Notes under the pieces: model-generated
The model's database searches: none
The model's input: the letters and a program-made list of their open reading frames with translations, nothing else
Told to the model about the DNA's origin: nothing
Translations under genes and position numbers: made by a program
Part shown: piece after piece, positions 11,837 through 21,452 of the stretch
Layout: every line of letters begins with the position of its first letter
How positions within the stretch are numbered: position 1 is the first letter of the stretch
Origin: Hygrophila difformis
Lineage: Eukaryota > Streptophyta > Magnoliopsida > Lamiales > Acanthaceae
NCBI GenBank assembly: GCA_030278955.1
Contig: JAOANR010000010.1
Span: forward strand, 17,948,444-18,012,443
Reading direction: 5' to 3'
Length of the DNA: 64,000 nt

Positions 11837-11844
11837 TATTTATA
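11837..11844 (+). promoter_or_regulatory. TATA box upstream of the F-box gene
   Basis: TATTTATA, followed by a pyrimidine-rich leader (about 11848-11940) typical of plant 5' UTRs, lies 156 bp before the ATG at 11993. Upstream are the palindromic block and GGCCCA motifs. Confidence 0.55.
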
Positions 11845-11992
11845 CCCCCCCACCCCCTCCAGTTTCTTTTCACCTTCCTCCTGTCATTTCAACTTCTTTC
11901 AGTTTCTTCATCTTCTTCTCCCCCATTTTTCTCTCATCCGAACGAACACCACGTGTTCTTCGCACTCTTGCACGCCATTTCTAAGGGAAACT

Positions 11993-13806
11993 ATGGACCG
12001 ATTTCATGGACCCCTCCCAATCCTTGGACCCGTGCCTAGACCCGAGCCAAGGAGGAGAGGGTAAACCCTATTTTCACCATGGTCATAGCCCCCCTTCGGA
12101 CCCCTTAGTTCTTTTATTTATTTTATTTTGTTGTGTTCTTGGTGTGGTGTGGTTTATATGTGATTTTTTAACTTTAAAATCTTTGGAAGTGCTCTCGGTT
12201 ATGAGCACTGTTTTAAAACGTTGAAACCCCATTTTGAAACTGCCAAATGGTGTTAAAACTGGTAAAGGTTCACAGATTTTTGAAGTTTAAAACTGGAAAG
12301 AACAAACTGATGAACATTTGGGTATTGTTTGAATATCTTGATGTTATTGGTTTGATTGATCTTGATGTGACCTCTACAGTATTGTTTTGGTGTAATAAAG
12401 ATGGGAGATCTTTTTGGGCACATTTGTTCTCATGTTAGAAATTTCATGGGAATAAATGTTTGTTTGTTTATGGAAACATAGTACAAACACCCAATAGGAA
12501 GCTTCCACTTTTAATAAAAGCAACCTTTTAGAAAAAGACAAAAAAAAGAGTTATTTTTGTTTAATGTTTGACTTGAGTCTTTTGTTCCCAATGGAGCACT
12601 AGTGTGAGTAAGATAGCAGTATTTTGTCACCCAACTGCTATCCTTTTCAAAAATCCAAAATGGGACCACTCACATCCCACTTTTATTAAATAAAATAAGT
12701 CAACCATTTTTTTTAAAATTAAAAACAGTGTTTGCAAATTTTTGGATGCTAAAACTGTCCAAACAGTCCAAGCTATTCAGAAACAGCAAATCCGTTCCGC
12801 CACGTCTCCATTGCACATTCCAATATTCGAGCATTCCATTTCCATCTATCCATCTCATTCCACTTCCAACAAGTGTCTCGGACTTGTTTAATAAACTGAA
12901 AACTTTTGGGCCCTATGGCCCATTAAAAAGATTTTAGGCCCAATGGCCAATTTTATTTCATTATGGGCTCTTTAGCCCAATTAAAACCAAATATTATTTA
13001 CATATGCTTTAAATAAAAATTCAAGTAGAAATTTAATAATCTCACATCTAGAGCAAAGCTCTAAATGTGAGGATGTTGGTTTCTAAACTTGAATAATTTC
13101 GGAAAATTATATAAAAATTGGATTCATCACTTCTTATCTTTTCAGGGGTAATCCTCCCATTCCAGACCTTGCTCCAGAAGGAACCAAGTTGCTGGACTTG
13201 CCGGTCGAACTCCTTGGTGAAATTCTCTCCCGGATAGGAGAGGATGAAATCAAGGGGGTGTTCACTGCACAACGTGCATGCAAGAAACTCAGGGATGCTG
13301 GGAACCTTACTATCGTGTACAAGCGATGCGAGGTTATCACCTCCACGGTGAAGAGATGGCAAGAAAGGATCCGTCGGCAGAAGGAGAGATTCCTGCAAAT
13401 TTGCACAGCTGCAGGAAACTTCAACCTTCAGCTCATTCCAGCACTCAGGGCATTTGCAGAGGGGAATGAGGAGCGTGCTTGTGAACTGCTACGCCCGGGA
13501 CTTGAGGACAACCATAAGACATCAATCTTCACCCGCGGATTGATGCTTATGAGTAAGACAGACGAAAGCCAAGTTGAGCAGGGAATCAGCATGATCGACA
13601 GGATGGCAACAGATCGATCAGTCTTTCGGTATACGTCCCTCAACGTTCTCGCTTGGATAACTGATAACCCAGACAACCCACAACTGTGGGCAGGCCAAGG
13701 AGTCAGAGTCTATTGTCCAGAATGGCATGCACCTCTGAGAAACCGTGACTGGTGCCTGCGTTGTGAGCTTTCCAGCTGTGTCCTCTGGCTCCGATACATG
13801 CCCTGA
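11993..13806 (+). CDS. F-box protein gene carried by the retrotransposon (two exons, 242 aa)
   Basis: Exon 1 is 11993-12060 (ATG in AAACTATGGAC; donor GG|GTAAAC) and exon 2 is 13146-13806 (acceptor CTTTTCAG|GGG). Joining them gives 243 codons with no stop until TGA at 13804. The F-box lies at about residues 40-80 (LPVELLGEILSRIG, then ACKKLRD and VYKR). It is followed by a helical region with CTAAGN and ELLRPG, and ends in a Cys/Trp-rich tail (WCLRCELSSC). This resembles the plant F-box family typified by At2g35280/At1g67623. Known F-box proteins bind Skp1 and recruit substrates to an SCF ubiquitin ligase. Here the substrate is unknown. The ORF without exon 1 lacks an ATG near the F-box, which favours the spliced model. 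Athila elements usually have an env-like region here; none is recognised. The gene looks captured from the host. Confidence 0.78.
12061..13145 (+). other. Intron of the F-box gene (1085 nt)
   Basis: It runs from GTAAAC to TTTTCAG. It is AT-rich with T-runs, as plant introns are, and has no coding similarity. It includes a GGCCCA-rich stretch (about 12908-12980) and the second polypurine-like copy at 13059-13076. Removing it joins the two exons in frame. Confidence 0.7.
13059..13076 (+). other. Polypurine-tract-like sequence, internal copy 2
   Basis: CTCTAAATGTGAGGATGT is preceded by the hairpin TAGAGC..AA..GCTCTA (13048-13063). Copy 1 has TAGAGT...ACTCTA, so the closing base pair has changed on both arms. 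It lies 70 bp before the exon 2 acceptor. Confidence 0.6.
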
Positions 13807-15456
13807 AGAAAGAAGAAAGAATCCTAGCCCCGCTTTTACGCTGCTTTGTTTTAATTCCATCCTAGTAGTAGTATTTGCAAGGGATTTCCTCCTTTTGTGT
13901 GTGCAGGTTCGTATTAACTGCACGAGAATCCCTTGCCTCGGATGTATTTATTTGCTTTCCCTAAAATTGGAACTCAACTTTTGAGACCACTGAACAACTC
14001 TTTACTGCTTTCCTTTGAAAAGATGTCTGCACAGTCCGAGATGAATAAGTGACTGTCAGACCAAAAATATGCTGTTGACATACTCAGTATGTCAGCAGTG
14101 CCTCTTTACTGCTTTCAATTAAATAACCAGCAAAAATATGCATAAACTTGCTCTAAATTCGCAGGTTGAATTTAGGCTTATGATTGAATCTTCAGACTTT
14201 CAAATTGGGATAATATAATTGAAGACATGCATGGAATGAATTCCTGAGGTTTTGAGCTATAAAAATTTAATGATGCGATCAGCTTATTGGGTAATAAATC
14301 TGCATGTTAGAGATTTTGAATGAATAAGTTGTTAGAATTAAGCTTGGATTGAATTTGAGAATATTGTATGACATGAATCAACCCAACCTCGTGAGATTTC
14401 AGCCATGAGTCACTTTTACTCATTCATTTTCGTTGATGTGTGAATCATTTTGATTAAAGGACACTAGAACTTGCGATTGGGACCGATTCAAGACCACGCC
14501 ATATTCCCAAAATCGAGCATATGATCGAGGCACCTAGAAAACCCAAATTTTTGGCCTTCGTTTGAAATCCAAACCCAAAATATTTTCCCTTTAGGATTAA
14601 CCAATTTGAGCCTATAAGCCTAATTTTTCTTTGAAGCCCTCTACATTATTCCTAGCTTTATAAAAAGACCAAGAAAATCAAACCCAAGTGAGCAAGGATG
14701 AATTCTATCAAGGTATTACAATTTTTGATCATCCATAAAAAACCATAAATCGGTATTCTATAAGCCGATTCAAAAAAAAAAAAAAATGTTGAATTCATTC
14801 AACAACAATAAATTGCGAATGACAAGCAATTAGACAATAGTCTAATGTCATGCAATACGAAAGAAAATCAAAAAGAGAGAAACAATGATGATCATAAAGT
14901 TTAAATAAAGATGCCAAGTTATGATGGAATTAATTCTTGCCACTTCTTAGCCCAATAATTTCCCTTTCCTACCTAATGTTACAACCGTATGCCCCGTTAC
15001 AACCCTCTAATAAGACCTCGTGATCTCGATTTGAGGAAATGAGCCGGTAGCGAGTTGGTCTGATTGCAAGCATATGGGAGAATTTAATTAAATTTGATTT
15101 TGAGCGTTCATGATTAAACCCCGATTGAGAGTGAGTGAATTTTCCGATTCTCTTATAAGTGAGGCCTTTTCTCATTACACATGTTCATGTCATACCTTGA
15201 TTCTAATTTTTAATCTTCGCATCTTTCAAACATGATATTCATGAAGGATTGATGATAATGTTTGATTTGTAGGCCTGATATAGTGAGCAAGTATCATTTC
15301 ATTAAACACTGCAATCAAGGGAATTCAATACTTGTAGTTTTGATTGTCTTATCCCAATCTAAAAAGGATGTGATTTATGAAGCCACGAAAATGAATTGAA
15401 TATGTAGAGTCCGTGTTCCTAGGAACATTGACTCTGACTGCTCGGGGACGATCAGT
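13807..15456 (+). other. Athila 3' non-coding region
   Basis: No supported gene. The stretch has features seen in the 3' region of Athila/Tat-type elements: ACCGATTCAAGACCACGCC near 14482, TGTTACAACCGTATGCCCCG near 14978, and a GCTCGGGGACGATC hairpin-like sequence just before the polypurine tract. A poly(A) run is at about 14773-14786. Confidence 0.6.
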
Positions 15457-15473
15457 ATTAAATGTGAGGATGT
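15457..15473 (+). other. Polypurine tract of the Athila element
   Basis: ATTAAATGTGAGGATGT abuts the TG of the 3' LTR at 15474. The upstream CTCGGGGACG sequence followed by a GTG-GG-rich tract and TTGATA is the standard arrangement before the 3' LTR in this lineage. Confidence 0.85.
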
Positions 15474-18400
15474 TGATAATGGCCAAAAATGACCATTATT
15501 TTCAATCCATTTCCGTGTCTTAAACGGGCATTTGATCGCATTCCGGTCTTACATTAAGTAAGAAAGCAGTCGAATTGGACTGATTTATGCATAATTGTAA
15601 AAATAATAAGCTGGTGTGAAAAAGACATAAATATGTAATTTTATTACCTATTTATGTTAGAAAAATCCAAAAACGTGAGAAAAAGAAAAGGAAACAAAAA
15701 GATGGGAAAAAGATAGAAAAGCCCACAAAAAGCATATTTTCGGCCCATCTGGCCCAATCCAGCAGGCCCAGGAAGACCTTTGTCGCGGAAGCCCTTGGCG
15801 CGATGCAGTGTTCCGCGACAAAGGCATGTTCCGCGACCAACTGGCCCCAAATGAAGAGGAGACCAGCCAAGCCCCTGGCGCGATGACCCTTGTCGCGATG
15901 GCATGCTCCGCGACAAAGGCATACTCCGCGACCAAGATGCACAAATAGAGACACAAGACCCAGTCGAGAAGCCTTGCCACATGCAGTGTGTTCCGCGACC
16001 AACTTGATGTTCCGAGACAAAGCTGTGATGTGTGTGATGTCTTAAGACACAATGGGCTAGAGTCAAGGCCCATGGGCTTAGGGTTACACTTCTATAAATA
16101 TGAGGTGTCTCCCATGAGCTAAAGGTTGGTTGGAAGGTTGAAATTTTGTTAGGAGTTCTTGAAGGCAAGCAGTAGGAGTTCTCTCTTAGGTAGAGTAGTT
16201 TAGGTTTATTTTTATGTATTATTTAATTTTTGCACTTAGTTTAGCTTAGATTAGTGTTTTACTGTTCACAGTGCTTAGATAGCCATTTTTATACTATGTT
16301 TTGTTTTCTAAACTCTTGTTTTAGGGTTTGTAATACCCAAATCATGGGTATTAACAACACCTCTTCAATAATATGGGAAAACATTCATCATTTGTGTCCC
16401 AAATCATGAAATGGGTCTCACACCCCATGGATTTATGCTTTCTTTTTCATTTTGGGGTCATTTGACCCCCATTTTGTTATTTTTATGTTACTGTTAGCAT
16501 ATTATGGATAATGTTGTGTGGATGTGTGATCAAACCCTAGATTAGGACTCTTGCTTTATTTTTAATATCCTGCCCAGTCTTGTTATTTTTGTTTAAGCAT
16601 GTTCTTCCTTATTTTGAATGTTTCTTGTTAATTTTTAGCTTAGAATAGCTTTTTGATCTGAAATAGGGTGAGATCACGCTGTTTGCATGCCACTGTTCAT
16701 TTCTGCTTTTTCTGACTTTTGTCCTGAACCACCTTGGGCGCCAACCGCCTTCTGGCGCGGAACCACGTTCCGCGACAGAGCGGCTGTTCCGCGACCAAGG
16801 TGTTTCAAGACACTTGTCTCCAAATTTAAAACCCTTTGTCGCGGAATACCCTGTCGCGGAGCCACGTTCCGCGACAAAACTGTCCATGCATAGCGACAAA
16901 GGAGCCAAACTCTTGCATTTTGTCTTCATGGCTTCTTGTCGCGGAATCATCTTGTCGCGGAGCCACGTTCCGCGACAAAATCCCATTCCGAGACAGAAAA
17001 ATTATGCCATGTTTCTTAATCTTTGAACACTTTGTCGCGGAACACCTTGTCGCGGAACCACGTTCCGCGACAAAATCTCCATGCATAGCGACAAAGGTTC
17101 AAATGCTTTAGAATTTTATTAAAACACTTTGTCGCGATGTCACCCTTGTCGCGGAGCCACGTTCCGCGACAAAACCTTGCATAGCGACAAAGAGGCGTTA
17201 TGCTGCCAAAAATTCTAAAAACTTGTCGGGATGTCCATGTCGCGGATCTCGGTCCGCGACAACATTTATGATATAGCGACAAGATTTCTCTCCCTCTATT
17301 TAATCTCAAACAAATTTCATTCTCTCCCTATTTTATATTGCAACACTCACATCATAGCCCCACGGGTTAGGATGTAACATTCTGGAATTGCAATATAGGG
17401 TGTTATGCTGCCCAAATTTTGATTCTCCATTTGCATCACTTAACTGATTGAACCCTTGACTCATCAATGATTAAAGATTGAGATTAGCAATAATCAAACT
17501 TCAATGATCATCATGATTAAAGGACCTTTGTTCAATTGCCATTAAAACATTCTTGTATAAACAAAATCCTGATGGCTTAAACAGATAATCTGGACTGTAA
17601 TTAATTATGGTAGGAAGGATTATTTAAGACCATTACATGTGGACCCGATCCACAACCTTGCATGAGAAACCAATGTCTCTCATACAATGGATCTTCTTTT
17701 GCTTCTTATTTATTTTGTCTTTGTGTATTGTGTGGAACCATTAGTAAAGAATACATCAGAATAATGTTGGCGGGTACTCCCTCATGGATAACTAGCTCGT
17801 ATTCTGGGTATTAGTTACTAATCGTTATTTTGCATGGTCTGAATGGCTGTCAGTGGAAGCCTTGGCGGTTTGCCCATCCGGGGTTACAATAGCTGCTCGG
17901 CTGACTCCCATCTAGATACAGTTTCATTTTTATTATCTTAATTTCCAAACCTGAATCCCAATCCGTACTGGGAGTCAGTTGGCATCAGTCAATGCCAACT
18001 GATGATCATTATAGAAGGGAAGCATGTAGGTTTTTATCCGAATTCACAGACAGTGGAGGCCCAACTGGTGTTGACACCACCATTATAGGGTCTAAGCTGT
18101 CTAAACTCGCTCCATCCAAGTGATTGGGAAATTGGACAGTAGATGTTTACAGTCCACCTGATCATTCTGCCATTACTTCGGTACCTTGACCACTCCTTCC
18201 TGTGTTTCACCTTCTGTCTAGACCCGCTTCTATATTTTGGGTCAATTAATTTTACACTTCCATATATCCTTATGCATGATAATATTATGTACTGTTGTGG
18301 TCTGTAATTATTTTGGGATCCTTCCCTTGGACAATAGAAGTCTAGATCTTAAACAGATATGGCTTAATAAACTTCCAACAAAAACCTCTTTATAAAATCC

Positions 18401-20182
18401 GGATCCGAGTAAGGGATAAATTCTTTAGTTATGACTAATTCATATTCTATCAAGGGTTATATTTTGGGAATTAAGAAGCAGATTCAGCGATTAGGTTTCG
18501 TCTAGACTGAAAGGGTCTGTGCTTTAACTGAGAGTCTAGTACCTGACACGGAATGATTTTCAAATCCATTATTTTCCAAAATTGCTGGTTGATGGAAATG
18601 TAAGATTAGGTGCTACACCGAGATGGGGTCCACTTGGATTCAAATACAGTGTAGTAAATAATCTTAGAGGAACATCATTCAGGCCTTGGTTATTTTCCAA
18701 GATAGGGTTGAGTTTTCTTTCAACTGCTATCTTCTTCTGCCAAAGCCTACTTTTGAGTCCTGAGTGAGTGCATCCGGAACGAACTAATTTATTAGTTCGT
18801 TTCATTAGTTTGTATCTCATAATCACCCGGAAGGAAGTGAACACACTCGTGGTTCACTGAGAGCCGGGAATTCTTGATCCATACTCCTTTATTCTGATGG
18901 GGAGCTGTCTTTTACTACCAGGGTCAGATTTTCAAAACCTCCGAGTGATAGGATTTTAAATGCTTTCTTTACCGCTTTCTTTTAACCGCTTTCATTAGAG
19001 GTCACTCGGTTGTATTGAGAGTTGTGTAACTGCTACTAGGATTGACAGTTAAGGGATAGTTTAGGGCTTGATTTAAATCTTTGGGTGTGACATGGGAGAA
19101 TGATAGTGGTACTTGGCATTTCAATAAATGATGTGTCGGGTGTTGCTTATCCACCACAGATGAAGTAACATACCCAGGCCAGGGCAGTTACGAATCTGTG
19201 GTATCTTAGAATTTGCGGTCTTAGGAACATGTAAACTCATATTGCAAGTACCTGTCTGTTAAAGGGAAAGCTTTATTGAGAGCATGAGAATTAGCTATCT
19301 GAAATAATTATCCCAAACAACGATCTGCGTATGAAAATGGAAGTTTAATATTGCTGTACCTCACTCTTGTCCAATTTTCATTCTTTTCTTCCTGTCCTTT
19401 CTGTCTACATTGTGACTCAACTTCACGGTTGGCACAATGCTCCTTTTCCCTGCTTTCGTAGATAATGTTTACTGCATTCTTAGAATAATCCTTATCCGCT
19501 TTCTAGAGTAGATTTATTTACTTTGTAGATTAATTTAACTGCTTTCTAGATCTAATTTACATTCATGTCAGTAGTTATTAATCACCTTTCAAACCTATTG
19601 AGCAATACGAATGGAAAATCTAGTAAAACGACGTGGGACCTGCTTCTATCGCACATCCTCCAGTGAACGATCCGGTCTTACTATAAATTACTGCAATTTT
19701 TGACACCGTGCGCTTTCGGGCCACAGTTTCTTAAACACGAGCAATAAAAACATGACTACTTATAAATGTATCCCTAATCACAACTCCGCCATCATAAATT
19801 GGTTTCATTAATAAAACCTAAACCAGGACCATGATTTTTCGGAAAATGCTCATGTAGTGGGAACTTGCCAAAAGTTTCATGGCAGGAACTCTCATGGCAA
19901 GAATGGATGAGAAGTATCATGGCATACTTGCCGGGGATCCTCAGTGTGACAGGCTGAAGGTCAACCTATCCCGGCTATGCCATGAGATTTGTCAACATTT
20001 CATGACAGGGAGGACCACAGCGCCATTTGAAATTAAAGCACCACACTTGAGTAATAAAAAGACTAACAATCTTGATGTATCCCTAAACCCTTTCCCGTGA
20101 ATCATAACTCTTTTCTTGTAATAAATCTAACCTGGTATAATTTTAGCAAAAGCTCGTGGGACGAAAATTGTCAAAAGTTTCA
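15474..20182 (+). repeat. 3' LTR of the Athila-like element (4709 bp)
   Basis: Near-identical to the 5' LTR. It has the TATA box at 16093-16100 and palindromic blocks at about 15779-16022 and 16735-17283. The length difference is exactly one 9-bp half-site, TCCGCGACC (15925-15933), absent from the 5' LTR. About eight single-base differences were seen by eye, for example CCAAGTCTTG/CCCAGTCTTG, GTCTCGTC/GTTTCGTC and GACAGGGA/GACACGGA. It ends AAAGTTTCA at 20182, followed by GGTGC. Confidence 0.96.
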
Positions 20183-20501
20183 GGTGCAGGCCTTTGAGAA
20201 TTTGCAGAAAAATAAAGATATTGTGGCCGATTGGTACAATAAGCGAATTCGTCTCAAGCGGTTTGAAGTCGGAGATTTAGTCTGGAAAGTTATATGGCCG
20301 CCTAAGCAGAAGGACGGCCGATTAGGTAAGTGGAGTCCCAATTGGGAGGGACCATTTATTGTTTATACAAGATTACCGAATGGAGCGTACGTGTTGGTGG
20401 ACGAAAATGGTGAGCAGATGTCAAATCCAGTTAATGCAAGATACATGAAGAAATATTATCCATCAGTATGGGATCAAACATTAAGCGATGCGAAAAAGTA
20501 A
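20183..20501 (+). pseudogene. Tat-1 integrase C-terminal end, fragment after the nested insertion
   Basis: The frame resumes at the target site (GlnAlaPheGluAsn) and runs to a TAA at 20499-20501. It includes the GDLVWKV and NWEGPF motifs of the integrase C-terminal (GPY-type) domain and ends YYPSVWDQTLSDAKK, as in Tat-2. It is the 3' part of the pol gene begun at 1-189. Bases before 20183 in the same open frame belong to the Athila LTR. Confidence 0.92.
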
Positions 20502-20772
20502 AGATTTTATTGCATGAACGAATAAGTACAAAGAAGGTGCTACTTCGGCCGAAAGCGGCGTCGATAGCCCGAAATTACAATATACAAGGGAAACGTCCTA
20601 TACTAAGCAGGCATATACAAGGGAAAGGTCCTAACGAAAGGAAGTGGGAGGATTCCCAGCCTTGTACAAGTGCCGCCTAGAGATATCGGCGAAGGCGAGA
20701 CCACTGATTTCAGAACAGCAGCGCCGCCGATTGACCCAACCACCAAGTCTCAGGTACAGCCTCCGCACCATC
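20502..20772 (+). other. Tat-1 post-pol spacer
   Basis: No gene seen. The sequence is partly shared, in inverted orientation, with Tat-2 at about 31960-32087 (for example the GGCGTCGATAGCCCGAAATT stretch). Confidence 0.5.
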
Positions 20773-21078
20773 TTAGACGAAGAAGGTGAGAAGTGCAGCA
20801 AGGAAAAGAAGTGGGTCACCCATTAGAAAAGGTCCGACAGGATATGCAACCGCAAAGTCGAAAAGGGGCACATCAGCATACCCGTCGAGACCTGCATTTG
20901 GAATAATATATAAAGATCCTCGCCCATACGAACATGGCGAAAAGAGCATTAGTTGAACTCGTGTTGCATAAGCAAAAAATTTTTGTATCACGTCTGGAAA
21001 TCCTCGCACGAGAATACTTGCCGGAGGCCATGGGGGAACTGGAGACAGGAAGTTGAACAAGGGAGAAGGGAGATCCAT
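20773..21078 (-). CDS. Small antisense ORF of Tat-1, conserved in Tat-2 (about 101 aa)
   Basis: An ATG at 21078 opens a 101-codon frame on the strand opposite pol. Its middle shares the pattern PPWPP...YATRVQL..(S)..SY..GS......DG....PL with the 75-codon frame at 31445-31672 in Tat-2, although the surrounding DNA has diverged. A TATA box (TATAAATA, complement of 21138-21145) lies 60 bp upstream, as in Tat-2. The conserved frame plus conserved promoter argue for a real gene. I recognise no domain or function. The ends differ between copies, so the exact protein boundaries, or further exons, are unsure. Confidence 0.5.
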   Translation of the reverse strand: MDLPSPLFNFLSPVPPWPPASILVRGFPDVIQKFFAYATRVQLMLFSPCSYGRGSLYIIPNAGLDGYADVPLFDFAVAYPVGPFLMGDPLLFLAALLTFFV

Positions 21079-21137
21079 ATTGTTATAAGAAAAAGGGAAA
21101 AAAAGGGAAGTGATGGATAAGTGTCAACAATGCCGGG

Positions 21138-21145
21138 TATTTATA
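21138..21145 (-). promoter_or_regulatory. TATA box of the small antisense gene in Tat-1
   Basis: On the minus strand this reads CTATAAATACC, the same 11 bases as in Tat-2 at 31390-31400, at a similar distance before the small ORF. Confidence 0.5.
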
Positions 21146-21452
21146 GAAGGAGATAAGTGCTCGGCGGAAGAAACGGTCAATAGTAAATGTTATTTATGGG
21201 AAAACGTTACAGCTGATTCCCGGAAAAAGCTGCTAATATTCAGAAATCAGCAATAAAGGAGACCGAAAACAATGGAATTAACGGGATACGAATCACATTA
21301 CAAAAGATACAAAAGATACGAATCCAAGTACAATGTATCGGCCAACATAGTCTAAAAAAGGCCGATTACAGCTGTCAAGAAAGGGAAGAGTGACCGAAAT
21401 CTACACTTAACAAAGGACAAGTCAAAACACAGAACTGATATGCAAAGACAAA

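Larger units (their letters stand above)
190..20182 (+). mobile_element. Complete Athila-like Ty3/gypsy retrotransposon, about 20 kb, with giant LTRs and an F-box gene
   Basis: It has TG...CA LTRs at 190-4889 and 15474-20182, a tRNA-Asp-type primer site at 4890-4907, one uninterrupted gag-pol frame at 5067-11027, about 4.4 kb of post-pol sequence with an F-box gene, and a polypurine-type tract ending at 15473. GGTGC target duplications flank it exactly. The Athila assignment rests on the tRNA-Asp primer site abutting the LTR, the Gag and RT motifs, and the conserved hairpin plus GTGAGGATGT tract before the 3' LTR. By eye the two LTRs differ at about eight single bases and one 9-bp indel, so the insertion is recent. 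It sits inside the integrase gene of Tat-1. Confidence 0.95.

Noticed and set aside
11028..15456. Env-like gene of the Athila type
   Set aside because: No long frame with signal peptide or transmembrane segments; the only coding region found is the F-box gene.
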